Shown: positions 14,369 to 22,047 of the stretch, piece after piece | Numbering within the stretch: the first letter of the stretch is position 1 | How the letters are laid out: each line of letters starts with the position of its first letter | Assembly (NCBI GenBank): GCA_937891245.1 | Contig: CALAGB010000084.1 | Coordinates: 1-22,047 of the forward strand | From: an uncultured Thermomicrobiales bacterium | GTDB lineage: Bacteria > Chloroflexota > Chloroflexia > Thermomicrobiales > Thermomicrobiaceae | Length of the DNA stretch: 22,047 nucleotides | Direction of reading: 5' to 3' | Notes under the pieces: generated by a model | Seen by the model: only the letters and a program-made list of their open reading frames with translations | Databases searched by the model: none | Told to the model about the DNA's origin: nothing | Made by a program: the position numbers and the translations under genes

Positions 14369-15127
14369 ATGGTTAGCATCATAGACCGCGTTCGCGGTTC
14401 GAACACCCCGGAGCCGGTAGATCCAGGCCCTGAGACGTTTGAGGAGATGACCCTACAAGAGCATCTCCTGGAACTCCGCAACCGCCTGGTCTATTCAGCG
14501 ATCGCGGTCGCGGTTGGATTCGTTATCGGGCTGGTTTTCAGCTTCCGGATGCTCAATCTGATCGAACGTCTCTCCGGGGTCGGGAAGCTCCAGGTTCTCG
14601 CACCGATGGAGTCGTTCGTCACGACCATGAAGGTGGCGCTCTACATCGGAATCGGCTTCGCAATGCCCGTTCTGGTCTATCAGATCGTGCGCTTCCTGGC
14701 ACCGGGACTGACCCGCAACGAAAAGCGCTACCTCTATCGCGCGATTCCCTTCGTTTTCGGGATGTTCGTGCTCGGCGTGCTCTTCGCCTTCTTCATCGTG
14801 ATTCCGCGCGGCCTGAAATTCCTCCATGGCTTTGGCAGCGGAACCTTCGATGCCAATTTCCGCGCCAGCGAAGTCATCTCGTTCTATATGACGTTGCTTC
14901 TCTGGGTCGGCATCGTCTTTGAACTGCCCGTCGTCATGTACCTGCTGGCGAAACTTCGTGTCGTCACGGCGCAGATGATGAGCGGTCTCCGCAAGTACGC
15001 GGTCATCTTGATCATGATCGCCGCGGCGATCATCACCCCGACGCCTGATCCTTTCAATATGTTCTTGATCGCGGCGCCGATGTACCTGCTCTACGAACTC
15101 GGCATTATCCTGGCGCGCTTCGCCTAG
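14369..15127 (+). CDS. tatC: Sec-independent translocase core subunit TatC
   Basis: TatC recognises twin-arginine signal peptides and forms the membrane core of the Tat export system for folded proteins. With the ATG at 14369 it has 252 residues. A cytoplasmic lead of about 27 residues precedes EHLLELRNRL (31-40), the conserved N-terminal motif. Six membrane segments follow at about 41-60, 84-108, 124-146, 170-192, 208-225 and 230-248. The cytoplasmic loop FLAPGLTRNEKRYL contains Glu118, matching the signal-peptide-binding glutamate, and FELPVV and the ITPTPDPFNM loop are typical. The frame is open 18 codons further upstream, but those residues are Arg/Pro-rich and unlike TatC. No tatA gene is adjacent. 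PstS in this window is a likely client. Confidence 0.94.
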   Translation: MVSIIDRVRGSNTPEPVDPGPETFEEMTLQEHLLELRNRLVYSAIAVAVGFVIGLVFSFRMLNLIERLSGVGKLQVLAPMESFVTTMKVALYIGIGFAMPVLVYQIVRFLAPGLTRNEKRYLYRAIPFVFGMFVLGVLFAFFIVIPRGLKFLHGFGSGTFDANFRASEVISFYMTLLLWVGIVFELPVVMYLLAKLRVVTAQMMSGLRKYAVILIMIAAAIITPTPDPFNMFLIAAPMYLLYELGIILARFA

Positions 15128-15474
15128 CGGATGAACGGCGTCGTACCTCGTGGGCGCTCGGTCAGACGCCGTTGAACTGAGCTGCCTGTCTGACAACCGC
15201 GACCGCTGCGTGGTGCGCCTCGTACCTGCGCACATCCGACGCGCGTCATAAATGATGGTCGAAGAACCAAGCGGACAATGCGTCCGCTCGTTTCGGGCGG
15301 TCATACGGATGCGCCGGCTGCTCGATCAACCGACGGTTAATGAGTCAATCGCCGCTTGTAGGCGTTCGGATTGATCGAGTGATGACCCGGCGGACGGCGG
15401 GAAAGGGCGTCGCCGATCGACCGCCATCAACGCCCGAGCCCCACTGCGACCAGTAACGAGTTGATCGCGCGTTG
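15128..15474. other. Non-coding convergent gap between tatC and rqcH, rich in inverted repeats
   Basis: I see no gene in these 347 bp. Inverted repeats found are AACGGCGTC (15134-15142) with its complement (15165-15173); GTCAGAC (15161-15167) with its complement (15188-15194), which competes with the first; AGCGGAC/GTCCGCT (15270-15288); and CTCGATCAA (15321-15329) with its complement (15371-15379). The flanking genes converge, so some of these may end transcription from either side. A structured RNA is possible but unsupported. Confidence 0.6.
15270..15288. terminator. Candidate bidirectional terminator hairpin
   Basis: AGCGGAC, a 5-nt loop and GTCCGCT make a perfect 7-bp stem. On the plus strand it is followed by CGTTTCG, and on the minus strand by TGGTTCTTCG, so both sides have only short T-tracts. 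It lies between convergent tatC and rqcH, where termination is expected. Confidence 0.35.
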
Positions 15475-17286
15475 TCAGCGCTTGTTCGCTGATTCCAGAC
15501 CCAGATCCTCCGGGCTGCTCGGGGTCACGCGGAGGGTACGTTCCTGGCGATAGGTGACCATGCCGGGGCCGGTGCCCTTGATTTTCCGGACATAGCGTCG
15601 TTTGGTGGCATCGACTTCAACCGAGGTTGAGGTGCGGGCGCTGCTGTACCAGGCGGCAAGCGCGGCGGCACGTTCGAGAACGGTTTCGTCCTCATCGCCC
15701 GCCCAGCGCACGATAACGTGCCCGCCGGGAACGCCGCGTGCGTGCAGCCATTCGTCGTCCGGGCCGGCGATATCGAAGGTAACGGCGTCGTTTTCAACCC
15801 CGTTCTGGCCGATGTAGATCGTGTCGCCTCGCGGTGTCCGATAGACGATCGGCTGGCGTCGCTTCGGGCGCTTCGGCCCGCGACCACCGCGTTGCGCGGC
15901 TGCCGGACGTCGCCATTCTTCCCACTCGGAGCGTGCTGCCTCAATGGCGTCGATCCCCTCCGCCAGGTCAGCCAGCGTTTGCAGCTGCTGGAGATAGTTC
16001 AGCTCGGTGCGCGCGGCGTCGGCCAACTCCGGTAAATTGGCGGTCGCTGATTGCGCTTTGCGATAGCGCTCGAAATACGCCTGAGCGTTGTCGCTTGGCG
16101 AGAGTGTCGGGTCGAGCGTGATGGTCATCCCGTCGACGCTCAATTCGGTCTGGCCACGCGCGATTTCGTGGATGTGCGCGTAGATCGCTTCACCTTGCTC
16201 CCGCCAGCTTTCGACCTGTTTGGCCCGTTCCTGCTCTTGCTCGATCGAGTAGAGCCGGGTCGCGGCTCGCTCGACTGCCTGTCCTATTTCGGCCACGAGG
16301 CGGGCTCGGCGTTGTGCGTGACGCACTGGTGCGGCATCGGATTCTTCGTCCGCCGACAGTTCAATCGCGCGTGAGATCGAATCAAGCGTCTCTTCCTCGC
16401 ACTCCTCGGCGAACTGCTCCAGCCGGGTCGCGCCGTAGGCGACGATGCGCTCATCCTCGCGATAAATGCTCGGTTGCCATTCTCCGCTGGTGAGTGGCGC
16501 GAGCAGGCTCTTGATGGAGACATCGAGATTCAGCGCCAGTTCAGCATCCGGGGATGTACCGGTATCGAGACGGAACTGAACGTCGCGGGTGGCCCGAAAA
16601 ACCGCCTCTCGGGCCATTTGTGGGCTGAATCCGGCCAGCCGATTGACGAGCAGCGTCGCGAGGTCGCGATCGCGTTCGTCCGACGCCACGAGTTCGGCGA
16701 TCTGGCGACTGGTGAGCGTTCGTGGATCGAGCTTGGTCTGCGGTGGCGGCACGATATACGGGCGTCCCGGCAGGATCGGCCGGACGCGGCTCATGTCCGG
16801 CGTGACACGCTTAATGGCGTCGAGCATTTTGCCGGATTCGTCGACCAGGATGAGGTTACTGCGCCGCCCCATGATCTCTGCGATCAGATCGACATAGATG
16901 ATTTCACCCTCATCAGTGTCATCCGCAGCGTCCTCGACCGGCTCGCGGTTCTTGTCCATAAAAAACCGCTTCGCTATACTGAGTCGGATGATCCGCTCCA
17001 GAGGGGGCTGCTGGATCGAGACGATCTGGCCGCCACGAGCGTACTTACGCAGGAGCAGGAGCATGGGGGAGACCCGGCTCGGATCAGCGCTCAAGCGGTC
17101 CGATGAGAGATAGAGTCGCGGATGCCGGCCGCTGGCGCTGGCAACCAGGAATTGCCGCCTTCGCTCGGCGTAGATTTCGAAGCCGATCGATTCGGCGTCG
17201 AGTTGTAGCACTTTTTGGATGTGGCCACCGAGAAGTCGGCGTGAAAGTTCATCAGCGAGTGCGGCGGTCGTCAACGTATCAAACAC
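15475..17286 (-). CDS. rqcH: Ribosome quality-control factor RqcH (NFACT family, formerly FbpA)
   Basis: RqcH binds 50S subunits carrying a stalled peptidyl-tRNA and recruits tRNA-Ala to add C-terminal alanine tails that mark the chain for degradation. With the GTG at 17284-17286 it has 603 residues. It contains an NFACT-N domain from VFDTLTTAALADEL onwards, a helix-hairpin-helix and coiled-coil middle (about 330-460), a basic linker (GPKRPKRR) and an NFACT-R domain with GQNGVENDAVTFDIAGPDDE and WLHARGVPGGHVIVR. The frame extends 22 codons upstream to an ATG, but the GTG has GGGGG 8 nt before it and gives the family N-terminus. With this start the key Asp97-Arg98 pair of Bacillus RqcH aligns with Glu97-Arg98 here. 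An acidic insert (EPVEDAADDTDEGE) lies near 115-128. Confidence 0.93.
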   Translation of the reverse strand: MFDTLTTAALADELSRRLLGGHIQKVLQLDAESIGFEIYAERRRQFLVASASGRHPRLYLSSDRLSADPSRVSPMLLLLRKYARGGQIVSIQQPPLERIIRLSIAKRFFMDKNREPVEDAADDTDEGEIIYVDLIAEIMGRRSNLILVDESGKMLDAIKRVTPDMSRVRPILPGRPYIVPPPQTKLDPRTLTSRQIAELVASDERDRDLATLLVNRLAGFSPQMAREAVFRATRDVQFRLDTGTSPDAELALNLDVSIKSLLAPLTSGEWQPSIYREDERIVAYGATRLEQFAEECEEETLDSISRAIELSADEESDAAPVRHAQRRARLVAEIGQAVERAATRLYSIEQEQERAKQVESWREQGEAIYAHIHEIARGQTELSVDGMTITLDPTLSPSDNAQAYFERYRKAQSATANLPELADAARTELNYLQQLQTLADLAEGIDAIEAARSEWEEWRRPAAAQRGGRGPKRPKRRQPIVYRTPRGDTIYIGQNGVENDAVTFDIAGPDDEWLHARGVPGGHVIVRWAGDEDETVLERAAALAAWYSSARTSTSVEVDATKRRYVRKIKGTGPGMVTYRQERTLRVTPSSPEDLGLESANKR

Positions 17287-17371
17287 GAGTGCTTCCCCCC
17301 CAAACCGGGCAGAGCGATGCGAGTCTCGGCGATAGTGTACCGTTGCAGACATTCAAGAGGGGTGAGGTTCA

Positions 17372-18109
17372 TTGACTGTCGAACCGAACGGCCACATCGC
17401 AGATGCATCCGACGCCAACGAACAACCGGCGATTCACATTGAAGGGGCGGTAGCCGTGGTCGACGACCTTGGCCTGAATGCTCAGGCGGATGAGCTTCTC
17501 GAGGAGCTCCGGTCGTTACCGAAGCCTCGCCTCATCGTTATCTCAGGACCGTCCGGCGTCGGGAAAGATACGGTAATCGAGCATCTCCGGCTCGCCCACC
17601 CCGACTTCGTTTTTGCCGTCACCGCCACGACGCGCCCCCGACGCCCCGGCGAAATCGACGGGGTTCATTATTTCTTTATGAAGCGCGAGGAGTTCCTGTC
17701 GATTCGCGAGCAGGGCGAGTTCCTGGAATCCGCGGAGGTCTACGGCAATCTGTACGGCGTGCCGAAGGACCGCGTGCGCAACGCACTCCACGCCGGCAAG
17801 ACGGTCGTCGTCAAGGTCGATGTGCAGGGCGCGTCGTCAATTCGTGAGATGGTGCCGGAAGGTATCTTCATCTTCCTGCTGCCGCCTTCGATGGCCGAAT
17901 TGATGCGCCGATTGCGCGGGCGCAAGACCGATGATCCCGCCGCACTCATGTCGCGCATCACCACCGCCTCGCGGGAGCTACGAGCGGTACGCGTCTTTGA
18001 CTATGTCGTCTTCAATGAAAACGAGCGCCTCGACGAGACGCTCGCAACCCTCGATGCCATTATGACCGCCGAAAACTGCCGCATCATCCAGCGGAACGTG
18101 ACACTCTAA
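17372..18109 (+). CDS. gmk: Guanylate kinase with N-terminal extension
   Basis: This enzyme phosphorylates GMP to GDP with ATP in the cytoplasm. The frame gives 245 residues, longer than the usual 200-210, because about 50 acidic residues precede the kinase core at KPRLIVISGPSG. The P-loop is GPSGVGKDT (59-67), with Asp where Ser or Gly is more usual. GMP-binding signatures follow: TTRPRRPGEIDGVHYFF (86-102), EVYGNLYG (122-129) and VDVQGASSI (149-157), then FLLPPS. The TTG start at 17372 is preceded by AGAGGGGTGAGG. A GTG near 17456, after GAAGGGGCGG, is an alternative that would remove part of the extension. It is divergent from rqcH (85 bp) and its stop codon overlaps that of def. Confidence 0.93.
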   Translation: MTVEPNGHIADASDANEQPAIHIEGAVAVVDDLGLNAQADELLEELRSLPKPRLIVISGPSGVGKDTVIEHLRLAHPDFVFAVTATTRPRRPGEIDGVHYFFMKREEFLSIREQGEFLESAEVYGNLYGVPKDRVRNALHAGKTVVVKVDVQGASSIREMVPEGIFIFLLPPSMAELMRRLRGRKTDDPAALMSRITTASRELRAVRVFDYVVFNENERLDETLATLDAIMTAENCRIIQRNVTL

Positions 18110-18660
18110 GCGTCGCCGACCAGAACTTCTCCCTCGTTGTCAGCGGTTTCTACTTCTTCAACGCCTGGATCGGAAACATGCTGCAGCGTCGAACGATCTT
18201 CGACGCGGTCGGTGAAGAGAATGCCGTCGAGGTGGTCGATTTCATGCTGCAGAATGCGCGCCAGGTAGCCGCTCGCCTTGATGCGCACCTCACGGTCGTT
18301 TTCGTCACGCGCTTTCACCGTAACGTTCATCGCACGCGGCACGTCACCATACCAGTCGGGAATGCTGAGACATGCTTCCGGCCCGACCTGTCGACCACTG
18401 GAGCGCACGATTTCCGGATTGGCCAGTGAGAGCCGAACCTCCGGATCGTCGTCGTGTTCCAACCCTTCAGGAACGCAGATCACAATGACGCGGCGTAGGA
18501 TACCGACCTGTGGCGCGGCCAGTCCGACGCCTTTTTCCACGACCATGCTCTCGTGCATGTCGTGCATCAGTCGCCGGATCTCATCATCAACGCGACGAAC
18601 CTTGACGGCTTTTTGCCTGAGTCGAGGGTCGCCTTCCAAAATAACTTCTAATGCTGCCAT
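18106..18660 (-). CDS. def: Peptide deformylase
   Basis: This metalloenzyme removes the formyl group from the initiator methionine of new proteins. It has 184 residues. The three motifs are present: GVGLAAPQVG (44-53), EACLSIP with metal ligand Cys97, and QHEIDHLDG with ligands His139 and His143 and catalytic Glu140. Motif 2 is normally EGCLS, so the Gly-to-Ala change is a small variant. An acidic tail (VEEVETADNEGE) ends the protein. GGGGAAG precedes the ATG by about 7 nt. Its TAG stop overlaps the TAA of convergent gmk. priA lies upstream in the same direction with a 92-nt gap holding a TATACT sequence (18708-18713) but no good -35, so def may be co-transcribed with priA or have a weak promoter of its own. 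Confidence 0.96.
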   Translation of the reverse strand: MAALEVILEGDPRLRQKAVKVRRVDDEIRRLMHDMHESMVVEKGVGLAAPQVGILRRVIVICVPEGLEHDDDPEVRLSLANPEIVRSSGRQVGPEACLSIPDWYGDVPRAMNVTVKARDENDREVRIKASGYLARILQHEIDHLDGILFTDRVEDRSTLQHVSDPGVEEVETADNEGEVLVGDA

Positions 18661-18752
18661 TGATCTGCTTCCCCATGGATTGTCATTCGTATCGCGCGCT
18701 GTGCATAAGTATATCGCGGAATTCGCATGCTTCGTCTTGAGTTCAGACTGTT

Positions 18753-21215
18753 TCAGAGCAGATTGACAGGATCGACATCGATCAGCCAGCCGGGATCGAA
18801 CTGGGTATATTCAGCCAGACGCAGAGCGTCGGCCCCCCGCAGCAGGATCTGCCACTGGTACGAGTTCCGCACTTTCGCCGTGAACGCCGGGGTCGGACCG
18901 AGCAGGTCGACGTGCTCCAGACCGAGTTCGAACGCTGTACGCGCGAGCTGGCTCGCCATCTCCTCGGCCGACGTCTGACAGGTCACCTCGTTGGCATGTC
19001 GGTAAACGAGCTTGATGAGGCGTCGGAAGGGCGGATAGCCGAGCTGTCGACGGCTGGCGATCTCCTCCTGGTAAAAGGCGTCGTAGTCGTAGCGACAGGC
19101 GGTCTCGATGGCGTAGTTCCCGGTCGAATACGACTGGACAACAACACGGCTCCCCGGTACGCGTCGCCCGGCGCGCCCGGCGACCTGCGTGAGCAGTTGG
19201 AAGCTTCGCTCAGCCGCCCGAAAATCGGGTAGGTGCAGCCCGGTGTCGGCGTTGATCACACCGATCGTCGATACGAGCGGAAAATCGAGCCCCTTCGCCA
19301 CCATTTGCGTGCCGACGATGATATCGACCTCATGCTTCAAGACGCGCTGCATGAGCGAGCCGTGATCGACGCCGCGTTTCAACGCATCGCGATCCCAACG
19401 CATAACCCTGGCGTTCGGCAACATCCGCCTTGCCTCATTTTCGACGCGCTGCGTACCGGTACCGTAGTAGCCGATGGCCGTGCTGCCGCAGGTTGGACAG
19501 CGGCGCGGTGGTGGTTCACGATGACCGCAGCGATGGCAGATAATCTGACGCTTATCGCCGTGAAAGCAGAGTGGCACGTCGCAATACGGGCAGGTGGCGA
19601 CATAGCCGCAGGAGCGGCATTGGATAAATGTCGATTCGCCGCGCCGGTTGAGGAAGAGAATCACCTGCTCGCCCGCATCGACGGCGCGGGCCATCTGCGC
19701 CTGCAAAGCGCGACTGAAGATGTGCGTGTTCCCCTGCTGCAGTTCCAGGCGCATGTCGACCAACTCGACGTCCGGCAGTTCCAGATGGACGCGTCGCGCG
19801 TCGTGCTCGGTCAGAAGTCGTGGACCGACGCGGTTACGCAACTCAAGCAGATCGATCTCGCCTGCCTGGGCGCGGAAGAATGTCCCGACATCGGGCGTCG
19901 CGCTGCCCAGCAATAGGACCGCCTCGTGTTGCCGGGCAAGATCGCGCGCGACCTGCCGCGCGTGATAGCGCGGCGGCATATCCTGCTTGTAGGCGTCTTC
20001 GTGCTCTTCATCAATGGCAATGAAGCCAATGTCGCGGAACGGCGCGAAGAGCGCGGAACGTGGCCCGACCACCACCGAAATCTGCCCGCTGGCGATCGCT
20101 CGCCACGTCTCGTAGCGCTCGGTGTCGCGCAGTCCGCTGTGCAGCACGGCGACGCGACCTGGGAAGCGCTCGATGAAGCGGCCGACCACTTGGGTCGCCA
20201 GACTGATTTCCGGCACGAGCATCAGCACCTGGCGGCCATGACTGAGCGTCCAGGCGGCTGCGCGCAGGTAGATCTCGGTCTTACCGCTGCCTGTGACACC
20301 GTGTAGCAGAAACTCATGAAATTGCTCGCGCCGCTGTGCCGCTACGACCCGCTGCCAGACCTGTGATTGTTCGGCGGTCAGCTGCACTCGCTGGCCGGTA
20401 CTGCCGGAGATTGGCGGAGCGAAAACGGCTTGTGGTGCCTGGAAAACCTCGATCAACCCACGCTCCTGCAACGCTTTGAGCGCCGCTGCGCTGACGCCCG
20501 ACCGTCGCACCAGGTCATCCCAGGCGAGCGCCGCTCCATGCGCGACGGCTGTACGGCGACGGATGACTTCAAAGGCGCGTCGCTGAGCGTGGGCCCTGCC
20601 GAAGTCAGGCGGCGTGCCGGGGAGCATGCGAATGAGTCGCGTCGACCGGCCGATCGAGGGGCGGTTGCGGACGCGCGCCGTTCGTTCGATCACGCCCGCC
20701 TGATCAAGCGCCGGAATTACGCTGGTCAAGCGACTGCCGAGCGCCTGCCGGGCCGCATCCACGCTCAATTCTCCCCGTTCAGCCAGAAGATCGGCGAGAC
20801 GCTGCTGGGCACGCGTCAGGTTAGCTGCCTCGAGATCGATGCCGGGCTTAAGCCGCAGGTATTCGACGCTTCGTTGCGAAACACCAGGCGGAAAGAACGG
20901 GCTGGCGGCATCGAAGATCGAGCAGAGCGTCGTGTGCCGCAGCGTTTCAACGATTGCCCACTGACGTTCATGAAAGCGGAACTCCGGCTCGACCGGCGCG
21001 TGCACTGGCCGGGTCATCACTTCGGGCACGTCCTGATGGATGCTGATCGTCACGCCGAGCTTCAGCTCTTTGCGCAGCGGAACCCAGACCAGCTGCCGCT
21101 CGGTGATGCGCCCGATCAGCGATTCGGGAAGCATATAGGTGAACAGGCGGTCACGGTCGGCGAGTTGGGCATCGACCGCCACGTCAACATAGGTAAGCGC
21201 TCGCGTTGTCTCCAC
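18753..21215 (-). CDS. priA: Primosomal protein N' (replication-restart helicase PriA)
   Basis: PriA recognises stalled forks and reloads the replicative helicase. It has 820 residues. The domains are a 3'-DNA-end-binding N-terminus (about 1-110, with VDVAVDAQLADRDRLFTY), a winged-helix region (about 130-260), helicase lobe 1 with Walker A GVTGSGKT (306-313), DEEH (402-405) and GSAT (437-440), a zinc region with four CxxC pairs (Cys533/536, 542/545, 560/563, 573/576), and helicase lobe 2 with GTQMVAKGLDFP (635-646) and QVAGRAGR (677-684). All motifs expected of an active helicase are present. It starts at GTG (21213-21215) with no ribosome-binding site; a -10-like element lies 6 nt upstream, suggesting a leaderless message. 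Confidence 0.96.
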   Translation of the reverse strand: METTRALTYVDVAVDAQLADRDRLFTYMLPESLIGRITERQLVWVPLRKELKLGVTISIHQDVPEVMTRPVHAPVEPEFRFHERQWAIVETLRHTTLCSIFDAASPFFPPGVSQRSVEYLRLKPGIDLEAANLTRAQQRLADLLAERGELSVDAARQALGSRLTSVIPALDQAGVIERTARVRNRPSIGRSTRLIRMLPGTPPDFGRAHAQRRAFEVIRRRTAVAHGAALAWDDLVRRSGVSAAALKALQERGLIEVFQAPQAVFAPPISGSTGQRVQLTAEQSQVWQRVVAAQRREQFHEFLLHGVTGSGKTEIYLRAAAWTLSHGRQVLMLVPEISLATQVVGRFIERFPGRVAVLHSGLRDTERYETWRAIASGQISVVVGPRSALFAPFRDIGFIAIDEEHEDAYKQDMPPRYHARQVARDLARQHEAVLLLGSATPDVGTFFRAQAGEIDLLELRNRVGPRLLTEHDARRVHLELPDVELVDMRLELQQGNTHIFSRALQAQMARAVDAGEQVILFLNRRGESTFIQCRSCGYVATCPYCDVPLCFHGDKRQIICHRCGHREPPPRRCPTCGSTAIGYYGTGTQRVENEARRMLPNARVMRWDRDALKRGVDHGSLMQRVLKHEVDIIVGTQMVAKGLDFPLVSTIGVINADTGLHLPDFRAAERSFQLLTQVAGRAGRRVPGSRVVVQSYSTGNYAIETACRYDYDAFYQEEIASRRQLGYPPFRRLIKLVYRHANEVTCQTSAEEMASQLARTAFELGLEHVDLLGPTPAFTAKVRNSYQWQILLRGADALRLAEYTQFDPGWLIDVDPVNLL

Positions 21216-21221
21216 ACGCCA

Positions 21222-21230
21222 ATTTTACCA
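21222..21230 (-). promoter_or_regulatory. Extended -10 promoter of priA, spaced for a leaderless transcript
   Basis: On the minus strand TGGTAAAAT reads as an extended -10 (TGn followed by TAAAAT). Six bases separate the hexamer from the GTG start codon, so transcription would begin at or next to the first base of the gene. No good -35 is visible, which extended -10 promoters tolerate. Confidence 0.45.
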
Positions 21231-21248
21231 ACTGAGGCAATCGCAAAT

Positions 21249-21277
21249 CGCGCCCACCCAAACACAATGCGGGCGCG
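21249..21277 (-). terminator. Hairpin between the desulfhydrase gene and priA
   Basis: CGCGCCC (21249-21255) and its complement (21271-21277) form a 7-bp GC stem with a 15-nt loop, 30 nt past the stop codon of the upstream gene. On the minus strand it is followed by ATTTGCGATT, a poor T-tract. It may weakly separate the two genes. Confidence 0.35.
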
Positions 21278-21307
21278 GATCCCCCATGGGATGCAGCGTA
21301 CTACGCA

Positions 21308-22047
21308 TTAGATTCCGCGTGCTTCCAGCGCAGAGAGCAATGCCGGCCCGTTGCTGAAGAGTGCCGGGCTGCCGCCGGAGTGAAGGAAGACGACGGTGTC
21401 GCTGGGGCTGAGCCGTCCCTCCTTGATGTGGCCGATGAGACCGGCCATCGTCTTGGCGGTGTAGACCGGATCGAGCAGGATCGCCTGGGTTCGCGCGAGC
21501 ATATTCATCGCGTCGAGCGAGGCGTTGGTGTTGACCGCGTAACCCGGTCCGACGTAATTCGCGTCGATGCGAATATCGTGCGCGGTCAGGCGCGCATCGC
21601 TCTCCAAAAACTCGGCGGTCGCATTGGCTAGCGGCAAGACGACATCGCGCACCTCATCCTCACTGCCCTCGATCGCGATCCCCTGCACATGAAACGTCGC
21701 ACCCGCGATGGCCGCGCCAATCGCCAGGCCGGCATGGGTGCCGCCCGAGGTGCTGCTGGTCGTATAAAGGTACGCGGGCTCGATCGCGAGGTCGTCAAAC
21801 TGTTCCATCAGTTCGAAGACGGCGGCCACATAACCGGCAGCGCCGATCGGGTCGGAACCGCCATTGACGATGATGTACGGCTCTTCGCCCTGGTCGCGAA
21901 ACTCGGCGGCGGTTTGTTCCATCATCGGATCGCGGTCAGCCTCGGTATCAACGAAACGGATCTGAGCGCCAAGCATTCGGTCGAGCAGCAGATTGCCTTG
22001 AATCGGCGGTTCCACTTCCGAACGATTGAGCACGAGCACACACTTCA
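21308..22047 (-). CDS. D-cysteine desulfhydrase / ACC deaminase family enzyme (5' end beyond window)
   Basis: This is a PLP-dependent fold-type II enzyme cut by the window end; about 245 C-terminal residues are visible out of an expected 330 or so. The first visible residues, KCVLVLNRSEVEPPIQGNLL, continue in frame to the window edge and match the family, so the GTG at 22037-22039 is not the start. Recognisable parts are LLDRMLGAQIRFVDTE, the glycine-rich NGGSDPIGAAGYV and the phosphate-binding loop TSSTSGGTHAGLAIG. The C-terminal VFLHSGGSPALFSN is also characteristic. The PLP-binding lysine lies in the missing N-terminal part. Members convert D-cysteine to pyruvate, H2S and ammonia, or 1-aminocyclopropane-1-carboxylate to 2-oxobutyrate. 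Which applies here cannot be decided from this fragment. Confidence 0.88.
   Translation of the reverse strand, partial: KCVLVLNRSEVEPPIQGNLLLDRMLGAQIRFVDTEADRDPMMEQTAAEFRDQGEEPYIIVNGGSDPIGAAGYVAAVFELMEQFDDLAIEPAYLYTTSSTSGGTHAGLAIGAAIAGATFHVQGIAIEGSEDEVRDVVLPLANATAEFLESDARLTAHDIRIDANYVGPGYAVNTNASLDAMNMLARTQAILLDPVYTAKTMAGLIGHIKEGRLSPSDTVVFLHSGGSPALFSNGPALLSALEARGI

Noticed and set aside
14394..14412. GGTTCGAAC resembling a tRNA T-arm
   Set aside because: It lies inside the tatC coding sequence and no acceptor, D or anticodon arms surround it.
17334..17356. TACACT with TTGAAT on the minus strand as an rqcH promoter
   Set aside because: The hexamers are only 11 nt apart and no better -35 exists at 17 nt.
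20367..21311. Plus-strand open frame of 314 residues opposite priA
   Set aside because: Antisense to the intact PriA frame with all helicase motifs; Arg-rich shadow translation.
1..22047. Search for a defence, phage, CRISPR or other accessory system
   Set aside because: Every gene belongs to a well-known core family; no transposase, integrase, repeat-spacer array or unknown gene cluster was seen.

Overview
The window is a GC-rich chromosomal housekeeping region with tightly packed genes and frequent GTG/TTG starts. Gene content and order suggest a Gram-positive-like or Chloroflexota lineage, perhaps Thermomicrobia-like. The clues are a Tat-type lipoprotein phosphate-binding protein, an accC-nusB pairing, a bacterial RqcH gene, and a rqcH/gmk/def/priA neighbourhood resembling the Bacillus yloA-gmk-priA-def region. 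The lineage is inferred from gene content and was not tested by any search.

Region 1 (1-7611, all minus strand) is a phosphate-starvation locus, read as phoP-phoR-pstS-pstC-pstA-pstB-pstB-phoU. PhoU is cut by the window start. It encodes a two-component system, a complete high-affinity phosphate ABC importer with two different ATPase genes in tandem, and the PhoU modulator. A Pho-box-like promoter, a leader hairpin and a pstS/pstC hairpin are candidate control elements.

Region 2 (7612-8132) is a divergent intergenic region. It holds a perfect 30-bp inverted repeat with nested hairpins, and a near-consensus promoter that overlaps a 14-bp palindrome.

Region 3 (8133-15127, plus strand) is yceD-rpmF-fabH-fabD-fabG-accC-nusB-acpP-tatC: fatty-acid synthesis mixed with translation/transcription genes and the Tat translocase core. 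plsX, accB and fabF are absent from positions where other bacteria often have them. An inverted-repeat element of about 149 bp sits between fabD and fabG.

Region 4 (15128-22047) begins with a non-coding convergent gap rich in inverted repeats. It continues with rqcH (minus), gmk (plus), def (minus), priA (minus) and the C-terminal part of a D-cysteine desulfhydrase/ACC deaminase family gene (minus) that runs off the window end. gmk and def converge with overlapping stop codons. priA may be leaderless.

I found no defence system, phage, CRISPR array, transposase or RNA gene, and no clearly undescribed system. The most interesting signals are non-coding: the palindrome-bearing promoter of the lipid operon, the two inverted-repeat elements, and the candidate Pho-regulated leader of pstS.
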